Positions 57,701 to 64,000 of a stretch of 64,000 nt of DNA are shown here, piece after piece. Source of the stretch: Acanthochlamys bracteata (Eukaryota; Streptophyta; Magnoliopsida; Pandanales; Velloziaceae); contig CM034143.1 in NCBI GenBank assembly GCA_019914995.1, forward strand, positions 932,501 to 996,500. Reading direction: 5' to 3'. Position 1 is the first letter of the stretch; each line of letters opens with the position of its first letter. The notes below the pieces were generated by a model. It made no database searches. It was not told where the DNA came from and saw nothing but the letters and a program-made list of their open reading frames with translations. Made by a program: the position numbers and the translations under genes.

Positions 57701-60700
57701 GAAAATGTCATGCCTTAGTTATCTCACATGCTTATCTGAGTCTTGAGCTATAATTTAGGAGGATGAAGACAAATTCACCACAATAACTCCAGACTCATCC
57801 AGAAACTCTGTAGATAAACTAGATCAAGACTATGCAAGCGTATGCTTGATTAAGACTTAGAAAATAACTCCAGCCAAATGCTTATATGCTGTAAAATAGG
57901 AATTGAATAGATACATGCATCCAGCTAGAAAACTATAGGAAAAGGATAATAATCTGCACCAAAAAAATAGCAAAATACAATCTTGTATTTTGCTAACCTC
58001 ACATTATACATCATTCTCACTAACATCTTGCAATAACACAACTATAACTCTATGACTTACCTTCCTAAATGGGACATCACCACCAAGTTTCATCCCCAAC
58101 ATGACCATTCGAGCAACCCAAAAGAAAATAATGTCATGCCCAGTCTCCAGTACAGACGTAGGATAAAAGACTTCAAAATCTTTAGTATGATCTGGCCAGC
58201 CAAGCACAGACAATGGAAAGAGACCAGATGAGAACCAAGTGTCCAGAACATCTGGATCACGATACAAGTCATATTTCTTCCCTGGAAACATAGCTTTTGC
58301 CTGTGAAATTGCTTCTTCCTCATCTCTTCCAACCACCCAGTGATCATTGTAGGAACCAATGTCTTTCAGCTGGTCGTTATCAAGTACCACATACCAGGCA
58401 GGAACCTGATGGCCCCACCACAGTTGTCTTGAGATGCACCAATCACGAATATTCTCTAACCATCTGCAGTATTAGCAGTACATCACCACCCAAAGAACAG
58501 CAGTTAGTTATGAAAAACAGAAAAAACAATCTGTTGAGTACTCTAGCTCCAGTTGTACAAGAACAAACCTCTTCCACTCATGCTCATATTGCTCGGGGAT
58601 TATTTCAATCTTTTTGTTTTTTTCATCAAAGACAGCATCCAGAGCAGCCTTAGCCATGCTATTGCAATTTACAAACCATTGGGGCTTTATCATAGGCTCC
58701 ACAACATCATTACTTCTTGAGCAGATCCCCAGTTTCATCTCATTCTTTGTAGCTTCTTTAAATAGGCCCTGGCACAGAAGATCTTGTTAATCACATGTCA
58801 ACAAAGAAATTTGATGCCTACAAGGAGTAAAACATGAGTTACAATAAGAGTCCTGGTTCTCTGAATTTCAGTTTGCTGTATGTCAATAAAGATGATTTCT
58901 ACCAAAGCATTTCTACGCGTCAACAGACTCAACACTGGACCCACTAACTATAACACTATGAGGGTTCGACACCTCGATGTTTTTTTAGCTTGCTTTAGCA
59001 CTCGTAAAGCTCTCACAGATTTTCTGAATGTCTCCTGCAATTGTATTGCATCATCAAATTCAGAAAGTCAAAAGCTTGCTAAAAGGGGATATGATGTCAC
59101 TGAAACCACGAAAACAAGAAAACTTTAGGCCTTTGGCATTGAAAAGGAGATACATTTCATACAAGACTTTAAACAGAAATTAGATGATGGAATCATGCTG
59201 GAAAGTATCTCAAGCTTCAAACTGCAGAGATTAGCTTATGCAAAGAAACTAACAGCAGCTTTCCAGCTCTTGGCGCAAACTAGTCCTAAGTATGAAATTG
59301 AGAAATAGATAGCGAATACCAGGTCTTTACATTTAAAATGTATCAGTTGAAGGTAATTAGCTGCAGGATTCAGAAGCTATGAAGAGCTTATCTCTTTCTG
59401 CCTCTCAATTGGTCCAGGCAATTTATATTGAATAATACTTTGTGCCCGACCTCGCATCGCACATAAATGTTTTAAGTTGATCTCTGACCTGATTTATATT
59501 AGTCTATGACCTGCTTATATTGAACTATATTCCACTTTGTTGAAGATGGATGCTTGTAGGACACTGGATTGGAGACATAGTATTGCTGGTAACATATTTG
59601 TATGCAGTGCCTATTTGTTTTTCATTATCAAATGCAAGTTGTAGGCATATCATCAGTACCTTCTCACACAAAGCCTCAGCAATGGCAACACGAGCCTTAA
59701 AACGCAGCATTCCTTCAAACAATGGACCACCATTACTGTTGATTCTCCCATCATCAGTAAAGATATTGATAAACTCGAGATTATGGCGCTTTCCAACATC
59801 AAAATCATTCGGATCATGAGCTGGAGTTATCTACAGAAATGAAAGGGTAAAAAAGAAACTGGATTATTATTGGAAAGAACAAAGATATACTACCGTAAAA
59901 AGAATTCAAGGCACGGTGTTTGTACGAGATAGCAAATTACCTTGACAGCACCAGTTCCAAATTCAGGATCAACCAGGATGTCATCACAGATTATAGGAAG
60001 CTTCCTCCCATTAAATGGATGTATTGCAAACTTTCCATGGAGATGGTTATATCTCTTATCTGCTGAATGAACGGCAATAGCTGTATCACCGAGCATTGTT
60101 TCCACTCTTGTTGTAGCAACAACAATCTCGCCCAACCCTCCCTCAAGAGGATAAGCAAAATGAGTCAAGACTCCGAATTGAACTGGAGAGTCATAACCAG
60201 GAACCTTCAACATAGTTTCCTCCTTGATATCAATATACTCAACCTAAAAAATGTGGCTTTGATAATTATTTCTCAGAACATCATATCGAGAAACCAAAAA
60301 AAGCTAAAACAACGATAATTGAATGGTACCTCAATATCTGAAATAGCAGTTTTTAAAGTACAATCCCAGTTCACAAGCCGACGATCCCTGAAGCCAGAAA
60401 ATATAGACGTACATGCAACTACAAGTTAGAACTTAGAAGATCAATCCAAAATGGGCATAGCATGTCAATATCCACGAACAGAAGTTTACTCAGAAAATGC
60501 TCAAATGAAATTAATGGAACCTAAAATTGATATTTCAAACTAATAAAGTAAAAACAAGTGCTAAATTGTGTTTTGCATCATAGTATAGTACCAAAGAGAA
60601 GAAATAAATAAGAACAATTAATTCCACCTGTATATAAGACCTTCTTTGAAGAGTCTAACAAAGGCCTCAGTTACTGCCCTGGATCTTGGCTCATCCATTG

Positions 60701-62752
60701 TGAAACACTGGTTGAAGAAAGAAACGTTATCAGTTGTATATTAGTAGGTTATTCATGTGTTCTAGAAACTAAAACCAAACTCATGGTTAAGAAATCTTAC
60801 CTCACGAGACCAATCCAGTGAAGCACCCAAACGACGTTCTTGCTTTAATATGGTACCACCATAATCATTTTTCCATTTCCAAACCTATAATTAATGCACG
60901 AGTATAATATGACAAGGTAAGCAATAAAAAACCAATTCCAACAACATATCTGCTGAAGATATGTAAGGTAAAAATTATTACTGAAGACCACCTAGTGAAA
61001 CCAGAAAGTCTACTAATGAAAGGATAGATGCAGCAGGGAGATTTAAAAAGAAAATTAATAGCAATGTCAAATATATCATCATGCAATCTTCTTCACACAC
61101 ATGGCAGCGGTATTCACAAACTTACTTCTGAAATAAATTCCTCCCGCCCTACATCATGTCTGGTCAATTTCTTTTCCCGCATGAGCTTCTTCTCAACAAC
61201 CACCTGCAATGCCCAAGCAATTTCCAATTAAGAATATATCAATTCAGGAACAATGTCAATCCAGGAGAGTGCAAAAATAATGCAATCCACAGAATAACTT
61301 TCAAACTTAGAGCTTTCCAAAAACATGCATTTCTTTTCAAACAAGATAATAATAGAATCAATAGCAATACTTGGACAAAATTACAACACCAGAATATGCT
61401 AAAGAAACAGCCTTCAAGGCACACTATACAACCTGAGTTGCTATGCCAGCATGATCCATTCCTGGCACCCATAACGTATTGCATCCTGACATCCTCTTCC
61501 AACGGATCATCATATCCTGATTTATAAGACATGATAAGAAAATTCCATAAAGAGTAACAAAAAAAGAATATCATGTAAATGAGACAAAAATGGGTAACAT
61601 GGAACGTCTCAGAAAAAGCAGATAACAGAAGCCTTACCTGTATGGAAGTAGTAAGGCCATGCCCTATGTGCAGTGCACCAGTGACATTTGGAGGTGGCAG
61701 AACCTGCAACACATATCAACACTCAAAAACTTCTTTAACAAAAGTTCACGAGATTCATTCAGGTTACATGGAATCTACGAGGAAAGAGGATTGTCAGGCT
61801 GTCAGTGAAATGAGACCATACAAGATTATATTCAGACTAGCAAAAGAGTAAATGTCCTCCTAAACAGATGATTCCAATGGTTCTTACATTTTGAAGGGCA
61901 ATGTCCAACTTATCAAAGAAAAGGATGCGACCAAGATGCTAGGATCCAAGCTAACAAGCAACAAATTGTACTGGAGTTTCTACATCATCCATTGATATGA
62001 TCAGCTGAAGCAAGCATATTACAGGTTTCAGAGACATACAATAGTAAATGGTTCTTTCGAGCAGCCTGCATCTGCAATAAAAAACCCAGACTTCTCCCAC
62101 CACGCATACCACCTATTTTAGTCATTGCGAAGAAAACGAGAGCAACTTAAATATAGTGTAAAAAGCCATCACAATACAGAACTGAAAAGGTAAGCAGCAC
62201 TCACGATTTCTCGACGACATCGGGATTATATTCCTTGGCCATTTTACGAGAGAGTTGTTTCTTTTCTCCAACTGGAGTCTCCGGGTCAACGAAATCCTCA
62301 GGATTCTCTTCTTCAAGATCCTTCCGCTTTGGCTTCTTTTCATTTTTCTTGGGTGCACTTGATGCTTTTGAAGACTTTCGAAAGAATTTACATATGCAAT
62401 GATTTAAACATCAAATTATATAAAAGTCAAAAGCAAATTATATACCCTATGTAATTACTCAGCAGTACCTGGTTTTTTGCCGCTTCAGCCTTCATTTGAA
62501 ACTTAAGTTTCTTTTCTTCTTTTAATTTCGCCTGACAAATCAAAAGGCCTAGCTTTACTTGATAAATACAATCAGTTTGACATTTATCATGCAATTTTAA
62601 GTAGGAGCAGCTAGTTCAAGCAATGCATATTAAAGAACAAAGATATACACACCTTCTCCTCCTTCTTCTTCTTCCTTTCTGGATCTTCTTCAGGCTGCAA
62701 CAACATAAATAATCATGTCACATCAAACACCAAGCTCAAACTCCTCCTACAA

Positions 62753-62808
<56 letters not shown>

Positions 62809-63008
62809 TAAAATAGCATTCATAAGTCTACCAAAAATATCAAGAAAAAAATTCCAACTGTTTCACGATTTCAAACAAATAGCAACAATCGGGAACAGAT
62901 CGGAGAGAAAATACAGAAAGAACACAGAGTGAAAGCAATCACCGGAGCTGCAGAGAAGAACGGTGAAGGAGGAGTTTGGCTTTGATCTTTACTAACGGGT
63001 TCAGCCAT
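54742..63008 (-). CDS. VALRS: Valyl-tRNA synthetase
   Basis: Twenty-one exons on the minus strand: 63008-62943, 62694-62653, 62531-62469, 62374-62205, 62112-62040, 61703-61638, 61516-61433, 61203-61126, 60884-60801, 60707-60628, 60387-60330, 60243-59941, 59830-59660, 58768-58569, 58463-58061, 57686-57435, 57344-56841, 56761-56664, 56587-56488, 55840-55695, 54886-54742. They give 1061 residues, close to plant ValRS. A Lys-rich N-terminal extension precedes the class I core. HIGH is at residues 150-153 (TGALHIGHG) and KMSKS at 661-665. The editing (CP1) domain lies between them, the anticodon-binding helices follow, and a C-terminal coiled-coil arm ends the protein. It charges tRNA-Val. The first ATG gives no obvious organelle presequence. 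All introns are GT-AG. Confidence 0.95.
55242..55476. mobile_element. MITE-like element, family B, in a ValRS intron
   Basis: A 235-bp element with ends GTGTGTGTTTACTTTG and GTAGGGAAACATGCCC, flanked by TAA at 55239-55241 and 55477-55479. It lies in the last intron of the valyl-tRNA synthetase gene and leaves both splice sites untouched. Confidence 0.65.
62753..62808. repeat. (TA)n(GA)n microsatellite
   Basis: TA repeats interrupted by TG, followed by about 12 GA units, in intron 1 of the valyl-tRNA synthetase gene. Confidence 0.85.
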
Positions 63009-63277
63009 CGCCGCCGGCACGGGGTTCAGAAAGTGAAACGAATGGAGACAGGGTATTAATATTTGGATTGGACCAGTTTGAAAATAACCCGCGACGTTGT
63101 TGGGCCCTAAATTGGTTTATCACAAGCGCGGCCTGCTAGACCAAACGCTTAAGTGTTGAGGCCGATCTGTTTAGACCAGCCCTCTAATGCTCGTTAAAAG
63201 ATGGCGAACCGATCTAAAGCAACTGGTTTATACTCAGTATGGATTTATGAAACGATTCCGGTTCAGTTCCATTTTCA
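63009..63277. promoter_or_regulatory. Shared promoter region between ValRS and the next gene
   Basis: Only 269 bp separate the divergent start codons at 63008 (-) and 63278 (+). It contains one TGGGCC site II element at 63101-63106 and no clear TATA box, as is common for bidirectional promoters of housekeeping genes. Confidence 0.6.
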
Positions 63278-63719
63278 ATGGCGGGGAAGAACAAGAAGGG
63301 ATTCGAAGGGTTGGAGCCGGTCTTCGGCGAAGCAGCGGCGGAGCTCGACCCTGGAGATGACGTCACCTCTGGAATTGAATTACGTCGGTTTCTGTTCTAC
63401 GTCTACTCTCCTGATGTTACGTCTCTTCGTTTAATTGCTACTGACTTCCACTCTCTCACTTGGGAACGATCTCTCACTCCTTCCCAGCTTGATGACATCG
63501 TAATAATTGTTCTGTTTTGGTTTAAAATCTGTTAAATCGTGTGTTTTCTTTCTGTTTATATGAGAATTTGGACAGCTTTTTGGGTTCTTTTTTTTTTTTT
63601 TTTGCAGAGAGATGACATTGGAATTGGTGGATCATGGTCTGAATTCCTTGATTACTTCTTGGATTCCATGTCGTCTGATGATGTGAAGATTATTTTGGGT
63701 AGTTCGAAGGACGATTCAG
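63278..63719 (+). CDS. Unrecognised gene, 5' part only
   Basis: Exon 1 is 63278-63499 and exon 2 is 63608-63719 (phase 1 at its end); the gene continues past the window. The visible 111 residues begin MAGKNKKGFEGLEPVFGEAA and include FLFYVYSPDVTSLRLIATDFHS and IGIGGSWSEFLDYFLDSM. Strong splice sites, balanced base composition and a regular hydrophobic pattern support a real protein. The N-terminal half looks like beta strands and the second like a helix, as in small scaffold or DNA-repair accessory proteins. I could not assign a family and do not claim one. Confidence 0.7.
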
Positions 63720-64000
63720 GTATATTCACAGTTTCAGTTTAGCAGCTAAGCTACTCTTACTCAAATCATTGTTGTTTAGAGTATAGCCGTTAACTTTCCA
63801 ATTTGTGTTCTTCAAAAGAACAATTCAATTTGTAAACGAAATGGTTTCTTCACATAAAGTAAGTATTTTCTTTTTGGAGCAAAGTGTTTCTAGTTCACAC
63901 TTACTAACTGTAGCTGTCAATTATTTCCTATCCCTACAGCACTCTACAATATTTAGAGTTTTTCTTCATCGTTATTCAATATGTTTTACTCCATTGGGAG
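63720..64000 (+). other. Intron of the last gene
   Basis: A GT donor begins at 63720 and no acceptor with a continuing frame was identified before the window ends. Confidence 0.5.

Noticed and set aside
59525-59660. Continuation of the ValRS frame past exon 13
   Set aside because: Read-through of a clear GT donor at 59659; the family sequence resumes at exon 14 (58768).

Overview
The window is nuclear DNA from a flowering plant, almost certainly a eudicot. It has many short GT-AG introns, long AT-rich intergenic tracts with small inverted-repeat (MITE-like) elements, a B-class floral MADS-box gene, and plant-specific families (USP-domain kinase, MUCI70/TOD1, CYP71-type P450, PPR). No bacterial, organellar or CRISPR features were seen. 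The species was not determined.

Layout. 1-1430: nothing recognised. 1539-5831 (-): USP-domain receptor-like cytoplasmic kinase with an apparent one-base frameshift in exon 3. 6300-9850: AT-rich DNA with four MITE-like elements. 10440-12281 (+): PISTILLATA/GLOBOSA MADS-box gene. 14746-17845 (+): HROB-type OB-fold recombination protein, with a dense TGGGCY promoter cluster and one GC-AG intron. 20370-21140 (-): fossil Ty1/Copia fragment. 22154-25036 (+): NRAMP metal transporter, 13 exons. 26746-28878 (+): plastid-type signal peptidase I. 29190-41200: a duplicated block in which a secreted TolB/PD40 beta-propeller gene (two intact single-exon copies, +) is followed by a CYP71-type P450 on the opposite strand (one intact gene and several broken remnants). 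43224-43409 (-): possible 61-residue peptide. 44688-45224 (+): plant-specific protein with an MDMLWEDFNEE motif. 46449-50581 (+): DUF616/MUCI70-like type II membrane glycosyltransferase. 51140-52070 (-): relict of a thioredoxin-like gene. 52347-53852 (-): mitochondrial-type PPR protein. 54742-63008 (-): valyl-tRNA synthetase, 21 exons. 63278-end (+): start of an unrecognised gene sharing a 269-bp promoter region with it.

How genes relate. Most neighbours are functionally unrelated, as is usual in plants. The real local structure is the TolB/P450 block: unit duplication, decay of the extra P450 copies (one damaged by a MITE), and near-identity of the two TolB genes confined to their 3' parts, which suggests recent gene conversion. 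Three MITE-like families recur across the window, and one copy lies in a valyl-tRNA synthetase intron. Exon boundaries were read by eye from splice sites and reading phase. For each intact multi-exon gene the summed coding length was a multiple of three; the kinase was the exception. No system was found that I would call novel; the most checkable oddities are the kinase frameshift, the conversion tract and the relict gene.
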